Shown: positions 40,108-50,959, counted from the stretch's first letter. The stretch is DNA of 64,000 bases from Devosia sediminis (GCF_016411825.1 NZ_JAEKMH010000001.1:1240001-1304000), one strand, 5' to 3'. The notes: generated by a model not told the origin, from the letters alone. Translations and numbers: made by a program.

Positions 40108-40863
40108 CTAGACGGCGGAGATAATCGTATAGAAGTCCTTTGCCAAGAGGCTTGCCCCGCCGACCAGGCCGCCATTGACGTTTTCCACGTTGAGGATTTC
40201 GCGGGCATTCTGCGGCTTCAGCGACCCACCATAGAGAATGCGGATGGACGCGCCCTTGTCGTCGCCGAAGCGGCTGACAAGGCGAGACCGAATGGCATTG
40301 TGCATGTCGCGGATTTCGTCGAGCGTCGGGGTGCGGCCGGTGCCGATGGCCCAGACCGGCTCATAGGCGACGATGACTTCATGCAGGCTCGCGGCGTCGG
40401 GGATCGATGCGGCGAGCTGCGTCGCCACGATGGCTTCGGCGTCACCCGCATCGCGCTGCGCCTCGGTTTCGCCGACGCAGATGATCGGCTTGAGGCCGGC
40501 ACCGATGGCGGCTTCGGCCTTGGCGCGCACGGTGTCGCTGCTTTCGCCATGATCGGAGCGACGTTCGGAATGGCCGACAATCACATATTGGGCACCGGCA
40601 TCGGCCAGCATGCCGGCGGAGATGTCGCCGGTATGGGCGCCGGAGGCCTGGGCATGGCAATCCTGCCCGCCGGCAATGATGCCGCTCGAGGCGCCCTGGG
40701 CGGCCACGGCGGCAAGCAGGGTGGCGGGCGGGCAGACTACGACGAGCGCGCGAGGCGCCTCGCCCGTCGTCAAGAGACGCGCCAGCTCACTCAGCTCATC
40801 CAGCGAGTGGGTGAGCCCGTTCATCTTCCAGTTTCCTGCGATCAGCGGTGAGATGGTCGTCAA
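40108..40863 (-). CDS. tpiA: triose-phosphate isomerase
   Basis: Interconverts dihydroxyacetone phosphate and glyceraldehyde 3-phosphate. The 251-residue product has GNWKMNG with the catalytic lysine, VGHSERR with the catalytic histidine, [11 protein letters not shown] with the catalytic glutamate and YGGSLKP for phosphate binding. The start is a TTG at 40863, eight bases after AGGAG. The frame stays open far upstream only as the antisense of the ppiD-like gene. secG follows on the same strand. Confidence 0.96.
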   Translation of the reverse strand: MTTISPLIAGNWKMNGLTHSLDELSELARLLTTGEAPRALVVVCPPATLLAAVAAQGASSGIIAGGQDCHAQASGAHTGDISAGMLADAGAQYVIVGHSERRSDHGESSDTVRAKAEAAIGAGLKPIICVGETEAQRDAGDAEAIVATQLAASIPDAASLHEVIVAYEPVWAIGTGRTPTLDEIRDMHNAIRSRLVSRFGDDKGASIRILYGGSLKPQNAREILNVENVNGGLVGGASLLAKDFYTIISAV

Positions 40864-40986
40864 TCTAGCTACTCCTGCCTCTTGCGCCGGAGAGGGCTTT
40901 GCCCTAACCCCGGCTGTCGTATTTGTCTTACTAGTCCGCCCTTGCCGTCGCGGTAAAGGGTTGGACCCGAAACTGGAACGCTTCAG

Positions 40987-42858
40987 ATGCTCGATGGTTT
41001 GCGTAGTTTTGCAAAATCCTGGCCGGGGAAGATCATGGGGGCGTTCCTGCTCGTGGGTGTCGCCGGCTTCGGCATCAACAATGTGATCGTCGACCTCGGC
41101 AGCAATACGGTGGCGCGGGTCGGGGACGAGGAAATCAACTCCCGCGAATTCCTTCGCGCCTATCAGGCCCAGGCCAATGCGGTGTCCCAGCAGATGGGTT
41201 CTGTGCCGACCGCCAGCCAGGCGGAAGCCATGGGCCTGCCGACGGCCGTGCTGCTCGGCCTTTCGGAAGGCGCCTCGCTCGACATGCTGGCCAATGATTT
41301 CGGCCTCGGCGTATCTGACGCCAAGCTTGGCCAGTTGACCCGCGAGGATCCGTCCTTTGGCGGTACGCTGGGCAATTTCGATGCGTCGCGCTTCAGCCAG
41401 GTGCTGCAGGCCGCGGGCTGGACCGAGGCCGAGTATTTCGAGGCGCGGGGCGACGAGGCCCGCCGCGAGCAGTTGATTTCGACGCTGTTTGCCGGCGCCG
41501 AAATGCCCGCCGTCGCGTCCGACCTCATCAGCGACTATGCCAGTGCGACCCGCACCATCGACTTCATCACGCTGAGCGAGACCAGCATCGAGGCGCCGGC
41601 CGCGCCGACCGAAGAAGAACTGGCGGCTTACCTTGCCGAGCACCAGGCCGAGTTCCGCACCGTGGAAACGCGCACGGCTAAGCTCATCGACCTGTCGCTG
41701 GCGTCGCTGGCCGCTACCAAGACCATTTCCGACGAAGAGATCGCCGCCGAATACGAAGCGACCAGGGCAAACCTGACGACGCCGGAGCGCCGCACGCTTG
41801 AACAGGTGACGCTGACAACCCCTGAACTCGTCGCCCAGTTCGAGGCCGGCCTCGCCGCAGGCACCGATTTTGCCACGCTTGCCACCCAAGCAGGCCTTAC
41901 GCCCTCGTCCATCGGCACGCTCGCCCAGTCCGAGATTACCGACCAGGCGCTGGCGTCGGCGGCCTTCGGCCTGCCCGAGAACGGCTTTGCCATCCTGGAA
42001 GGGATCGGCGGGCAGCGCGCCGTGCATGTCGCGGCCATCGAACCGGCCGGCGAGCCGACCCTCGAGGAAGCGCGCGAGCAGATTGCCAACCGGCTGTCCC
42101 AGGCGCAGGCGCGTGGCGAGATCAACGACGTGCTCGACCAGATCGAGGAACTGCGCGCTGCCTTCCAGCCCATCGAGCAGATTGCCGACCGTTTCGGTCT
42201 GCCGGTCTATGAACTCGACATCACCGCAGGCGGTAGCGAGCTCGCAGCCATGCCGAACCTTTCTCCGGAAGAGTATTCGCGCGTTGCGCAGGCCGTCTTT
42301 GCCGCCAATCCGGATCGCCTGATCCCGGCCGTGCCGCTTTCCGGCAATGCCCATGTGTGGTTCGACCTGGGCGAGGTGGCGCCCGCACGCGACCAGACGC
42401 TGGACGAGGTCCGCGCTGAAGTCGAGGCGGCGATTGCCGAAGAGCGCGCGAACAATGCCCTGCTCGCCAAGGCCACGGAGATCGTTACCCGGCTCGAAAA
42501 TGGCGAAGCTCTCGCCGATGTCGGATTTGAGCTCAATGCCTTCCCGCAGTTGAGCTCGCCCTTCACGCGCTTCGGCTCGGAAGACGGGATCATCGACAGC
42601 ACCCTGGCTGCAGCGGCTTTCGCCGGCGGCCCCGACCATGCGGGCTCCTCGGTCAACGAGGCCGGTGAAGTCGTGGTGTTCCAGGTGGTGGACGTCGCCG
42701 AAGGCACGCCGCTCGACCAGGCAGTGCTCGACAGCATCACCGAGGAATACAAGGCCGGGACGCAGAGCGAAGTCGTGGCTGCCATCCGCGAGGATGCCGG
42801 GCTGCGGATCAACCAGCAGGCGCTGACGCAACTGCTGGTCAACAATTACGGCCAGTAA
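40987..42858 (+). CDS. ppiD: PpiD/SurA-like periplasmic folding factor
   Basis: A 623-residue membrane-anchored chaperone or peptidyl-prolyl isomerase. A single N-terminal helix ([20 protein letters not shown]) anchors it, followed by a SurA-type N-terminal domain ([19 protein letters not shown]) and a weakly conserved parvulin-like region. Isomerase activity is not assured because the parvulin core is divergent. It diverges from tpiA, and trpE starts 31 bases after its stop, so it probably heads the trp-moa-moe-lexA transcript as in relatives. Confidence 0.88.
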   Translation: MLDGLRSFAKSWPGKIMGAFLLVGVAGFGINNVIVDLGSNTVARVGDEEINSREFLRAYQAQANAVSQQMGSVPTASQAEAMGLPTAVLLGLSEGASLDMLANDFGLGVSDAKLGQLTREDPSFGGTLGNFDASRFSQVLQAAGWTEAEYFEARGDEARREQLISTLFAGAEMPAVASDLISDYASATRTIDFITLSETSIEAPAAPTEEELAAYLAEHQAEFRTVETRTAKLIDLSLASLAATKTISDEEIAAEYEATRANLTTPERRTLEQVTLTTPELVAQFEAGLAAGTDFATLATQAGLTPSSIGTLAQSEITDQALASAAFGLPENGFAILEGIGGQRAVHVAAIEPAGEPTLEEAREQIANRLSQAQARGEINDVLDQIEELRAAFQPIEQIADRFGLPVYELDITAGGSELAAMPNLSPEEYSRVAQAVFAANPDRLIPAVPLSGNAHVWFDLGEVAPARDQTLDEVRAEVEAAIAEERANNALLAKATEIVTRLENGEALADVGFELNAFPQLSSPFTRFGSEDGIIDSTLAAAAFAGGPDHAGSSVNEAGEVVVFQVVDVAEGTPLDQAVLDSITEEYKAGTQSEVVAAIREDAGLRINQQALTQLLVNNYGQ

Positions 42859-42889
42859 CGGCGCAACAACCCAACGGAACCAGACCAAA

Positions 42890-44398
42890 ATGGGCGACGA
42901 CTACTCCAAGACCTTTGCCGCGCAATACGACGCCGGAAAGTCTGGACTCGTCTGGCGTCGCATCGTGGCGGACCTGGAAACCCCAGTCGGGACCTATCTC
43001 AAGCTGGCCGCGGGCCGCACTCATAGTTTCCTGCTCGAAAGCGTGCAGGACGGGACCACGCGCGGCCGCTATTCGATGATCGGCCTCCTGCCCGACCTCA
43101 TTCTCAAGGTCGAGGATGGCAGGGCCTCGATCAACCGCTCCGCCCAGACTGCGCCCGACGCCTTCGAGCCGCTCGACGACAAGCCGCTCGATGCCCTGCG
43201 CAAGCTGGTGGCGGAAAGTCAGATCGAGATGCCCGAGGGACTGCCGCCGCAGTCGGCAGGCATCTATGGCTATCTCGGCTATGAGATGGTCCGCTACATG
43301 GAAGTGCTGCCCAACAGCAATCCGGACGACCTGCAGACGCCCGAGGCGGTGCTGATGCGTCCCTCGCTGCTGGCCATTTTCGATACGGTCAAGGACGAGC
43401 TCTACCTGACGGCTCCGGCCTATGTGCGTGAGGGCGTCTCGGCTGCCCAGGCACTCGCTGCCGCCGAGGACAGGATCAACGACGCCATCGCCCGGCTGAC
43501 CCGGGCAACGCCGGCAACCCCTGCCCTGCCCGATCTCGAATCCATCGCGGTGACCAGCAACACCTCGAAGGACGAATATTTCGGGATGGTCGCGCGGGCC
43601 AAGGACTACATCACCGCCGGCGACATTTTCCAGGTGGTGCTGAGCCAGCGCTTTTCCGCCGACTTTACGCTGCCGCCCACCGCGCTTTATCGGGCACTGC
43701 GGCGCACCAATCCCAGCCCCTATATGTATTTCTTCGATTTCGGCAGCTTCGCGGTTGCCGGTTCGAGCCCGGAAATCCTGGTACGGGTGCAGAATGGCGA
43801 CGTCACCATCCGTCCGATCGCCGGGACCCGCAAACGCGGCTCCACCCCGGCGCGGGACAAGGAACTGGCGGACGAGTTGCTGAGCGACCCCAAGGAGCTC
43901 TCCGAGCACCTGATGCTGCTCGACCTCGGTCGCAACGATGTGGGCCGGGTGGCCAAGACCGGTACCGTCAAGGTGACCGACAAATTCTTCCTCGAATACT
44001 ATTCCCACGTCATGCACATCGTCTCCAATGTCGTCGGCGTGCTCGACCCACAATATGACTTCGTCGACGCGCTCTCGGCCGGCTTCCCGGCGGGCACCGT
44101 TTCGGGTGCGCCAAAAGTGCGGGCCATGGAGATCATCGACGAGCTGGAGAAGTCGCGGCGCGGCATCTATGGCGGCTGCGTGGGCTATTTCGGTGCCGAC
44201 GGGACGATGGATACCTGCATCGTGCTGCGCACCGGCATCGTCAAGGACGGCAAGCTCTATGTGCAGTCCGGCGCCGGCATCGTGGCGGACAGCAGACCCG
44301 AACTCGAACAGCTCGAATGTGAGAACAAGGCCCGCGCCCTTTTCAGCGCTGCCGAGGAAGCGCTACGCTATGCCGGTGAAGCGGGAGTGGGGCAGTGA
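42890..44398 (+). CDS. trpE: anthranilate synthase component I
   Basis: Makes anthranilate from chorismate with ammonia from TrpG, the first step of tryptophan synthesis. The 502-residue protein shows the feedback-site region near the N-terminus ([10 protein letters not shown]) and the chorismate-binding motifs [29 protein letters not shown] and [12 protein letters not shown], ending with the GGCVGYFG block. It is not fused to the glutaminase; trpG is separate, 135 bases downstream. Confidence 0.96.
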   Translation: MGDDYSKTFAAQYDAGKSGLVWRRIVADLETPVGTYLKLAAGRTHSFLLESVQDGTTRGRYSMIGLLPDLILKVEDGRASINRSAQTAPDAFEPLDDKPLDALRKLVAESQIEMPEGLPPQSAGIYGYLGYEMVRYMEVLPNSNPDDLQTPEAVLMRPSLLAIFDTVKDELYLTAPAYVREGVSAAQALAAAEDRINDAIARLTRATPATPALPDLESIAVTSNTSKDEYFGMVARAKDYITAGDIFQVVLSQRFSADFTLPPTALYRALRRTNPSPYMYFFDFGSFAVAGSSPEILVRVQNGDVTIRPIAGTRKRGSTPARDKELADELLSDPKELSEHLMLLDLGRNDVGRVAKTGTVKVTDKFFLEYYSHVMHIVSNVVGVLDPQYDFVDALSAGFPAGTVSGAPKVRAMEIIDELEKSRRGIYGGCVGYFGADGTMDTCIVLRTGIVKDGKLYVQSGAGIVADSRPELEQLECENKARALFSAAEEALRYAGEAGVGQ

Positions 44399-44423
44399 TG
44401 GAACGTTCCAACACGCATCGTGT

Positions 44424-44508
44424 CGTCATCCCCGCGAAAGCGGGGACCTCCGTTTTTCGATGGCGGGGTCAGCTCTGAAACAGAGGTTCTCGCTTTCGCG
44501 AGAATGAC
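44424..44508. repeat. inverted doublet of a palindromic repeat between trpE and trpG
   Basis: Two inverted copies of a 26-base unit, starting GTCATCCCCGCGAAAGCGGG (44424) and ending GCTTTCGCGAGAATGAC (44508), are separated by about 30 bases. Each forms its own hairpin (CCCCGC/GCGGGG around GAAA; TTCTCGC/GCGAGAA around TTTC). It is related in layout, not in full sequence, to the doublet at 24113-24211. Confidence 0.75.
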
Positions 44509-44533
44509 ACCGTGCTCAGAACATAGGCCTCAA

Positions 44534-45133
44534 ATGACCAAGACCCTCGTCATCGATAACTACGACAGCTTTACCTACAACCTCGTCCATTTCCTGGGAG
44601 AACTGGGCGCCGACATCACTGTGAAGCGTAACGACAAGATTACGCTCGAAGAGATCGCCGCCATGGCGCCGGATGCCATCGTGCTCTCGCCCGGCCCCTG
44701 CACGCCCAACGAGGCGGGCATCTGCCTGGCGGTAATCGACCGGTTCAAGACTACGACCCCGATGCTGGGCGTGTGCCTCGGCCACCAGGCCATGGGCCAG
44801 GCGCTGGGTGGCGATGTCGTGCGGGCCCCGAGCCTGTTCCATGGCAAGACCAGCAAGATCAACCACACCGCCAAGGGAATTTTCCGCGGCCTCAATGCCG
44901 GGTTCGAGGCGACGCGTTACCACTCGCTGATCGTCAAGGCCGACACGCTGCCCGAGGCGCTGGAAGTGACCGCGACGACCGACGACGGGCTGATCATGGG
45001 CATGCAGCACAAGATCCTGCCGATCCATGGCGTGCAGTTTCACCCCGAAAGCATCGCCTCCGAGAACGGGCACGCCCTGCTGCAGAACTTCCTCAACATC
45101 GCCCGCGACTTCAACGGCAGGAAGGCGGCGTGA
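44534..45133 (+). CDS. trpG: anthranilate synthase component II (glutamine amidotransferase)
   Basis: Supplies ammonia from glutamine to TrpE. The 199 residues form a class I amidotransferase with SPGPCTP, the nucleophile C81 in GVCLGHQAMG and the His-Glu pair in GVQFHPES. The ATG at 44534 (MTKTLVIDNYDSF) is chosen; the longer frame runs through the repeat doublet. It ends TGATG into trpD. Confidence 0.96.
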   Translation: MTKTLVIDNYDSFTYNLVHFLGELGADITVKRNDKITLEEIAAMAPDAIVLSPGPCTPNEAGICLAVIDRFKTTTPMLGVCLGHQAMGQALGGDVVRAPSLFHGKTSKINHTAKGIFRGLNAGFEATRYHSLIVKADTLPEALEVTATTDDGLIMGMQHKILPIHGVQFHPESIASENGHALLQNFLNIARDFNGRKAA

Positions 45134-46152
45134 TGGATATCAAGGCAGCCCTCAACAAGATCGCCTCGCGCCGTGACCTGACGGGCGAGGAAATGCGTGG
45201 CGTGATGCGGCAGATCATGGCCGGCGAGGCCACGCCCAGCCAGATCGGCGCCTTTCTCATGGGCATGCGCCTCAAGGGCGAAACGGCGGGCGAAATCGCC
45301 GCGGCAGTGTCGATTCTGCGCGAGATGATGGTGCCGGTCGAGGCTCCTGCCGACGCCATCGACATCGTCGGCACGGGCGGGGACGGGCATGGCACGCTCA
45401 ACATCTCGACGGCCGCTGCAATCGTCGTCGCGTCGATGGGCGTGCCGGTGGCCAAGCACGGCAACCGCGCCCTGTCGTCGAAGTCGGGCTCGTCGCAGGC
45501 GCTCGAAGCGCTCGGCGTCAAACTGGACCTGTCGCCGGACCAGATCGGCAGCACCATCCGCGACGCCGGCATCGGCTTCATGTTCGCGCCTTCGCATCAC
45601 CCGGCGATGAAATATGTTGGCCCGACCCGCGCCGAAATGGGCGTGCGGACCATGTTCAACCTCCTTGGCCCCCAATCCAACCCGGCAAGCGTGCAGCGCT
45701 ACCTCCTGGGCGTTTTCGCGGAGGAATGGGTCGAGCCGGTGGCGCAGGCGCTGCAGGCGAACCGGGCGGTGAAGGCCTGGGTCGTGCATGGTTGCGACGG
45801 GCTCGACGAACTCACCGTCACCGGCAAGAGTTTCGTCGCCCAGATCGCCGGCGGCGACCTCCGCAGTTTCGAAGTCTGGCCCGAGCAGGCCGGGCTCAGG
45901 CAGCACGAGCTCAAGGACATTCTGGGCGGCACGCCCGAGGAGAATGCCCAGGCGATCCACAATCTTTTCGACGGTGCTCCCGGCGCCTATCGCGACATCG
46001 TGTTGCTCAATGCCGCCGCAGCCCTCATTGTCGCCGACAAGGTGACGGATTTGCAGGAGGGTGCGGCCATGGCCGCCGCCGCCATCGATGGCGGCAAACC
46101 CAGGGATACACTCGCCCGCCTCGTGGCGGCATCGAACGGACGAGCGCAATGA
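45133..46152 (+). CDS. trpD: anthranilate phosphoribosyltransferase
   Basis: Joins anthranilate to phosphoribosyl pyrophosphate. The 339-residue protein has the PRPP motif [33 protein letters not shown] and the anthranilate-binding region [20 protein letters not shown]. The ATG at 45133 shares a base with the trpG stop, and its TGA overlaps the trpC ATG. Confidence 0.97.
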   Translation: MDIKAALNKIASRRDLTGEEMRGVMRQIMAGEATPSQIGAFLMGMRLKGETAGEIAAAVSILREMMVPVEAPADAIDIVGTGGDGHGTLNISTAAAIVVASMGVPVAKHGNRALSSKSGSSQALEALGVKLDLSPDQIGSTIRDAGIGFMFAPSHHPAMKYVGPTRAEMGVRTMFNLLGPQSNPASVQRYLLGVFAEEWVEPVAQALQANRAVKAWVVHGCDGLDELTVTGKSFVAQIAGGDLRSFEVWPEQAGLRQHELKDILGGTPEENAQAIHNLFDGAPGAYRDIVLLNAAAALIVADKVTDLQEGAAMAAAAIDGGKPRDTLARLVAASNGRAQ

Positions 46153-46961
46153 GCGATATTCTCAAGCAGATCGAAGCCTATAAGCGCGAGGAGATCGCAG
46201 CGGCCAAGGCCATGCGCCCATGGGCGGAAGTGGTGGCCGAGGCGCATGATCAGCCGGCGCCCCGCGGCTTCCTCCGGGCAATCAAGGACAAGCGGGCTCG
46301 CGGCGACTATGCGCTGATCGCCGAAGTCAAGAAGGCCAGTCCGTCCAAGGGCCTCATCCGGCCCGACTTCAATCCGGCCGAGATTGCCCGCGCCTATGAA
46401 ACGGCCGGCGCCGCCTGCCTCTCCGTGCTGACCGACCGCCCCAGCTTCCAGGGGTCGCCGAGCTATCTCATCGAGGCGCGCGCTGCGACGCGGCTGCCGG
46501 TTCTGCGCAAGGACTTCCTGTTCGAGACCTATCAGGTGGCGGAAGCCCGCTCCTGGGGCGCGGACTGCATTCTCATCATCATGGCGGCCGTGGGCGACGA
46601 CGTGGCCCGTTACCTGCTCGATGCCGCCGAGGAATGGGGCATGGATGCGCTGGTGGAAGTGCATGACCAGCTCGAGCTGGACCGCGCGCTGGCCCTGGAT
46701 ACCAGGTTCATCGGCGTCAACAATCGCAACCTGCGCACCTTCGAAACGACGCTCGACACCACGATCAACCTCGCGGCCGGCGTGCCCGATGGCGTGGTGC
46801 TGGTGAGTGAGAGCGGCATCGTTACCCACGAGCAGGTCAGGATGCTAGAGGAGCGCTGCAATGTCGGCACTTTCCTGGTCGGCGAGAGCCTGATGCGGCA
46901 GGACGATGTCGTCGCCGCCACGCGCACCCTGTTGATGGGTGCGCCGGAGGCCGTGCGCTGA
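46149..46961 (+). CDS. trpC: indole-3-glycerol-phosphate synthase
   Basis: Closes the indole ring in tryptophan synthesis. The 270-residue TIM barrel has [20 protein letters not shown] (catalytic Lys/Glu region), [23 protein letters not shown] and VSESGI. It is monofunctional, without a TrpF domain. It overlaps trpD by four bases and moaC by one. trpA, trpB and trpF are not in the window. Confidence 0.97.
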   Translation: MSDILKQIEAYKREEIAAAKAMRPWAEVVAEAHDQPAPRGFLRAIKDKRARGDYALIAEVKKASPSKGLIRPDFNPAEIARAYETAGAACLSVLTDRPSFQGSPSYLIEARAATRLPVLRKDFLFETYQVAEARSWGADCILIIMAAVGDDVARYLLDAAEEWGMDALVEVHDQLELDRALALDTRFIGVNNRNLRTFETTLDTTINLAAGVPDGVVLVSESGIVTHEQVRMLEERCNVGTFLVGESLMRQDDVVAATRTLLMGAPEAVR

Positions 46962-47437
46962 TGGCTGGCGGCCTCACCCATCTCAACGAGAAGGGCGAGG
47001 CCCATATCGTCGATATCGGTGACAAGGCCGTTACCCGTCGCCGGGCGGTGGCACAGGCGCGGATTTCCGGCCAGGCCGAGACCATCGCCACTATTGTGGG
47101 CGGCGGCCTCAAGAAGGGCGATGCCCTTGCAGTGGCGCGCGTGGCCGGCATCATGGCCGCCAAGAAGACATCGGACCTGATCCCACTCTGCCACCCGATC
47201 CCGCTGACCAAGGTGAGCGTCGACATCGAGGGCGATGGCCCCTCTTCCATCCTCATCCTCGCGACGGCCGAAACCACCGGGCAGACGGGGGTGGAAATGG
47301 AAGCGCTGGTTGCCGCGTCGACGACGGCGCTGACTCTCTATGACATGGCCAAGGCGATCGATCGCGCCATGGTCATCTCCGATATCTGCCTCGTGGAAAA
47401 GTCGGGCGGCAAGTCCGGCGACTTTGTCCGCGCATGA
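46961..47437 (+). CDS. moaC: cyclic pyranopterin monophosphate synthase MoaC
   Basis: Second enzyme of molybdenum cofactor synthesis, acting with MoaA. The 158-residue protein has the conserved [18 protein letters not shown] with catalytic Lys and the metal-free active site, [10 protein letters not shown] and AKAIDRAM. Its ATG overlaps the trpC stop by one base, and its stop overlaps moeA by four. moaA is elsewhere. The trpDC-moaC-moeA-lexA order is conserved in Hyphomicrobiales as I recall. Confidence 0.97.
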   Translation: MAGGLTHLNEKGEAHIVDIGDKAVTRRRAVAQARISGQAETIATIVGGGLKKGDALAVARVAGIMAAKKTSDLIPLCHPIPLTKVSVDIEGDGPSSILILATAETTGQTGVEMEALVAASTTALTLYDMAKAIDRAMVISDICLVEKSGGKSGDFVRA

Positions 47438-48636
47438 GCCTCCTTCCCGTCGACGACGCCCTCAGGGCCATTCTCTCACACGTCTCGCCCGTTTCTACCG
47501 AAACCGTGCCCCTGGCAGACGCCGTCGGGCGCGTGCTGGCGGCGCCCATCGTGGCGCGGCATGACCAGCCGCCCTTCGACGCCAGCGCCATGGATGGCTA
47601 TGCCATGCGGGCCGAGGATGTGGCTGACGGCACCTGGCTGGAGTTGATCGGCACGTCGCAGGCGGGTGCCGGTTTTACCGGCGCGCTGGGGCCCGGGCAG
47701 GCCGTGCGCATCTTTACCGGCGCGCCGGTGCCTGATGGCGCCGATACGGTCATCATGCAGGAAGAAGCGGTGCGCGAGGGCGAGCGCGTGCGCTTTACGG
47801 CCCCTGCCCGGCTCGGTCACAGCGTTCGGCCCAGGGGCAACGATTTTGCCGTCGGCCAGGTGCTCCTTGCCGCCGGCACACGGCTAACACCCATGCAGAT
47901 CGCCGTGGCTGCCGCCGCCAATGCCGACCGGCTGGCGGTGGCGCGGCGTCCGCGCGTCGCGCTGGTCGCGACCGGGGATGAACTGGTGCTGCCCGGCAGT
48001 TCCCTGGGGCCGGACCAGATCGTCGCTTCCAACAGTTTCGGGCTCGGCGCCATGCTCGCCCCCTATGCCGAGGCCATTGCCGATCATGGCATCATCGCCG
48101 ACGATGCCGGCCTGCTGCACGACCGCCTGGCTGCCGCCTTGGATGCGGAACCGGATGTGCTCATCACCACCGGCGGCGCTTCAGTCGGCGAACACGATCT
48201 GGTGCAGGACGTCCTTACGACCCTCGGGGTCAAACTCGACTTCTGGCGCATCAACATGCGCCCGGGCAAGCCGCTGATGTTCGGCACGCGTGGCAAGACC
48301 CTGGTCTTCGGCCTGCCCGGCAATCCGGTCTCGGCCATGGTCACGGCTTTGGTCTTCATCAAGCCGGCGCTGCGGGCATTTCTGGGTCATGGCGAGCCGG
48401 CGCACTGGCGCCTCCCGCTCGCGGCGCCAACGCCGCTCAACACCGCCCGACGGCATTTCATGCGCGCGCGGCTGATCCACTCGGAAACCGGACCGATGGC
48501 CGAGCCGATCAGCCAGACCGACAGCGGCCACACCTCTTCGCTGGCAGCGGCGGGCCTGCTGATCGTCCAGCCCGAACATGATCCCGGACAGGCCGCCGGG
48601 GCGCTGGTCGAGGCCCTGCCGATCGACGCCTTCTAG
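47434..48636 (+). CDS. moeA: molybdopterin molybdenumtransferase MoeA
   Basis: Inserts molybdate into adenylylated molybdopterin. The 400-residue protein has [19 protein letters not shown] at the N-terminus, [19 protein letters not shown] (the MoCF core) and [17 protein letters not shown]. Full length. It is the last gene before lexA, whose promoter region begins about 20 bases past the moeA stop. Confidence 0.96.
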   Translation: MSLLPVDDALRAILSHVSPVSTETVPLADAVGRVLAAPIVARHDQPPFDASAMDGYAMRAEDVADGTWLELIGTSQAGAGFTGALGPGQAVRIFTGAPVPDGADTVIMQEEAVREGERVRFTAPARLGHSVRPRGNDFAVGQVLLAAGTRLTPMQIAVAAAANADRLAVARRPRVALVATGDELVLPGSSLGPDQIVASNSFGLGAMLAPYAEAIADHGIIADDAGLLHDRLAAALDAEPDVLITTGGASVGEHDLVQDVLTTLGVKLDFWRINMRPGKPLMFGTRGKTLVFGLPGNPVSAMVTALVFIKPALRAFLGHGEPAHWRLPLAAPTPLNTARRHFMRARLIHSETGPMAEPISQTDSGHTSSLAAAGLLIVQPEHDPGQAAGALVEALPIDAF

Positions 48637-48656
48637 CCGTTTCCCCGGGCATTGCG

Positions 48657-48671
48657 GAACATAACTGGAAC
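48657..48671 (-). promoter_or_regulatory. LexA box (GTTC-N7-GTTC on the minus strand)
   Basis: GAACATAACTGGAAC is GAAC-N7-GAAC, the reverse complement of the alphaproteobacterial SOS box. It lies 47 bases before the lexA start and pairs with a second box on the other strand. Confidence 0.7.
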
Positions 48672-48681
48672 ATGTATGGTC

Positions 48682-48696
48682 GTTCCGTCTATGTTC
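48682..48696 (+). promoter_or_regulatory. LexA box (GTTC-N7-GTTC)
   Basis: GTTCCGTCTATGTTC fits the alphaproteobacterial LexA consensus exactly and ends 21 bases before the lexA ATG. With the inverted copy at 48657-48671 it should give self-repression. Confidence 0.85.
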
Positions 48697-48717
48697 CGAT
48701 TCTGGACCGAGGGGCCG

Positions 48718-49434
48718 ATGCTGACACGCAAACAACACGAGCTGCTGATGTTCATCCACGAGCGGATGAAGGAGAGCGGCATTCCCCCCAGCTTCGACGA
48801 AATGAAGGATGCGCTCGATCTCGCGTCAAAATCCGGCATTCACCGGCTGATCACGGCGCTCGAGGAGCGCGGCTTCATCCGCCGCCTGCCCAACCGGGCG
48901 CGAGCTCTGGAAGTGGTCAAGCTTCCCGATTCGATGAACCCCTCTCTGGGTGGCCGCAAGGCGAAGTTCGAACCGGCGGTGATCGAGGGCAATCTGGGTA
49001 AGGTGGCCAGTCCCCCTGCCCGTGGTGGCAGCGTCGGTGACGACTATGCGCGGCCGGTTTCGATTCCGGTCATGGGCCGGATCGCCGCGGGTACGCCCAT
49101 CGAGGCCATCCAGACCCATTCCCACACCATTGCCGTGCCGCCCGAAATGCTGGGCGCAGGCGAGCATTACGCCCTCGAAGTGCGAGGCGATTCGATGATC
49201 GATGCCGGCATTTTCGACGGCGATACCGTGCTCATCAAGAAACAGGAGCACGCCTCTACCGGCGAGATCATCGTCGCCCTGGTCGATGACGAGGAAGCGA
49301 CCCTCAAGCGCCTCCGCCGCAAGGGCGACACCGTGGCCCTGGAAGCGGCCAACCCCGCCTATGAAACCCGCATCTTCCCGCCTGACCGGGTGAAGGTGCA
49401 GGGGCGCCTCGTCGGCCTTTTGAGGAAATACTGA
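48718..49434 (+). CDS. lexA: SOS-response repressor LexA
   Basis: Represses DNA-repair genes and cleaves itself when RecA is activated. The 238-residue product has an N-terminal winged helix-turn-helix ([20 protein letters not shown]), the cleavage site A124-G125 in [11 protein letters not shown], and the Ser/Lys dyad S159 (RGDSM) and K197 (ATLKRL). The ATG at 48718 follows GAGGGG; the frame is open to 48652, but that would cover both LexA boxes. Its stop overlaps the next gene's ATG. Confidence 0.97.
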   Translation: MLTRKQHELLMFIHERMKESGIPPSFDEMKDALDLASKSGIHRLITALEERGFIRRLPNRARALEVVKLPDSMNPSLGGRKAKFEPAVIEGNLGKVASPPARGGSVGDDYARPVSIPVMGRIAAGTPIEAIQTHSHTIAVPPEMLGAGEHYALEVRGDSMIDAGIFDGDTVLIKKQEHASTGEIIVALVDDEEATLKRLRRKGDTVALEAANPAYETRIFPPDRVKVQGRLVGLLRKY

Positions 49435-49760
49435 TGCGCTGCGCGGCAGGTTTCGGATTTGGGTTGCTGCTGATGCTGGCCTCTCCGACTGTCGCGCAGG
49501 AAGCCTCGTTGCGCGAGACGCGCTGCTGGGTGGGCGACGTGGTGTTCTCGGCCGGCATGAGCGTCAGTGTCGGCGACGATGTCGCTGTTTGCGAGGCGGG
49601 GACCGGCTGGCGCATCGCTGGCAGCAACGTTGCCGTGGCTGGCTGCGTGCTGGAGGGCGAGTTTTCGTCCGTGGGCGCGGTGGTCGGCATTCGCAACAGC
49701 GACGACATGCTGCTGCAATGCGATCCGCGCGGGCACTGGGTGACGATCGAGGCAGATTGA
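49434..49760 (+). CDS. small secreted protein coupled to lexA
   Basis: A 108-residue protein with a signal peptide ([22 protein letters not shown]) and four cysteines in the mature part (TRCWVGD, AVCEAG, AGCVLEG, LQCDPRG), probably two disulfides. It recalls small exported beta-rich proteins but no family was recognised. Its ATG shares a base with the lexA stop, so it would be expressed with lexA. Confidence 0.75.
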   Translation: MRCAAGFGFGLLLMLASPTVAQEASLRETRCWVGDVVFSAGMSVSVGDDVAVCEAGTGWRIAGSNVAVAGCVLEGEFSSVGAVVGIRNSDDMLLQCDPRGHWVTIEAD

Positions 49761-49838
49761 ACCATCTGGCGCGCCGCATTGGACGGTCAGGAACGCTCCT
49801 CTGGTTGAGGCATTCCACCTCTGATGGAGGAAAATGCC

Positions 49839-50879
49839 ATGGCGTCAGGTCCGCTCAAGCTCGGATTTCCCGTAAAGGTCCTGGGCAACCCGGCGCTCAA
49901 GAGCAATGATGCACGGCGCGCCCAGTCCAATCCGCATCTGCGCGTGTCGCTCGGCTACCTCGCCGATATTTTCGACTATCTCGAACGTCACGACATTCGC
50001 ATGTACCGAATGTCCTCGGATATCGCGCCCTATGCGACCCATCCGGATATGCCGCAGTTCCATTCCATGGTGCGCGACTGCGCGGCGGAGCTGGCCAATC
50101 TTGGCAGCAAGGCGCGCGACCTCGGATTGAGGCTCTCGTTTCACCCGAGCCAGTTCATTGTCCTCAATTCGCCCGACCCGGACCTGGTGCGCAAAAGCAT
50201 CTGGGACCTGACGAGCCAGGCCGAAATGCTGGACTTGATGGAGCTTGGCCCCGAGGCAGTGCTGGTCGTGCATGTCGGCGGCGTCTACGACGACAGGCTG
50301 GCAGCCCGGCAGCGCTGGGTGGATACCTGGCCCACCCTGCCCGAACCGGTACGCCGGCGGCTGGTGCTGGAAAATGACGACCTGCGTTTTTCCTGCGCCG
50401 ACGTCCTTCATATTCATGGCGAAACGGGCGTGCGGCTGATATTCGATCACCAGCATTTCTGGTGTTTCAATCCCGAAGGGCTGGGGCTGCGCGATGCGCT
50501 GGCGGCGATGCTGGCGAGCTGGCCAGGCGAGGTCCGGCCAAAGGTGCACTTCTCCTCGCCCCGGACCGAGATGCGTCAACTGGCGCGAAAGAACCGCAGG
50601 ACCGGCAAAGCCGAGACGGTCAACGTGGCGCCAGTCTGGACCGGGCACGCGGATTTCGTGCAGCCGTTCGAATTCATCAGCTTCATGCGCATTGCGGTTG
50701 GGCTGGATTTCGACGTCATGCTCGAAGCCAAGGCCAAGGACCTCGCCCTGATCAAGCTGCGGCCCGATCTCCTGCGCTATGCCCCCGATGTCGCGGCGCG
50801 ATTTGGGTTGCTGGCGGCTGACCGGGAAGAGTTGGAGGACGAGGAGAAGGCGCTGATGGAGCCGGAGGGATCGTCGTGA
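49839..50879 (+). CDS. uvsE: UV DNA damage endonuclease
   Basis: Nicks DNA 5' of UV photoproducts and other lesions, an alternative to UvrABC excision. The 346-residue TIM barrel has LGFPVKVLG at the start, RMYRMSSDIAP, LSFHPSQFIVLNSP, VVHVGGVYDD, LENDD, FDHQHFWC and VHFSSP, supplying the three-metal site. The ATG at 49839 is eight bases after GGAGG; another ATG at 49824 precedes that site. No LexA box was seen in front of it. It lies between lexA and comEC in an accessory stretch. Confidence 0.93.
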   Translation: MASGPLKLGFPVKVLGNPALKSNDARRAQSNPHLRVSLGYLADIFDYLERHDIRMYRMSSDIAPYATHPDMPQFHSMVRDCAAELANLGSKARDLGLRLSFHPSQFIVLNSPDPDLVRKSIWDLTSQAEMLDLMELGPEAVLVVHVGGVYDDRLAARQRWVDTWPTLPEPVRRRLVLENDDLRFSCADVLHIHGETGVRLIFDHQHFWCFNPEGLGLRDALAAMLASWPGEVRPKVHFSSPRTEMRQLARKNRRTGKAETVNVAPVWTGHADFVQPFEFISFMRIAVGLDFDVMLEAKAKDLALIKLRPDLLRYAPDVAARFGLLAADREELEDEEKALMEPEGSS

Positions 50880-50959
50880 TTGCCTGCTTGTCGAAGCCGG
50901 CCTTGGGGAACAGGAGCGTGGCTGGACGCATTGGGCCGACATGACCAAAGGAGGTTCGC

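Noticed and set aside
40864..42888. Upstream extension of the tpiA frame to 926 codons
   Set aside because: The extra 675 residues are antisense to the ppiD-like gene; TIM similarity and a ribosome-binding site place the start at the TTG at 40863.
49761..49838. LexA box before uvsE
   Set aside because: GAACGCTCCTCTGGTT is present, but it does not fit GAAC-N7-GAAC or GTTC-N7-GTTC.
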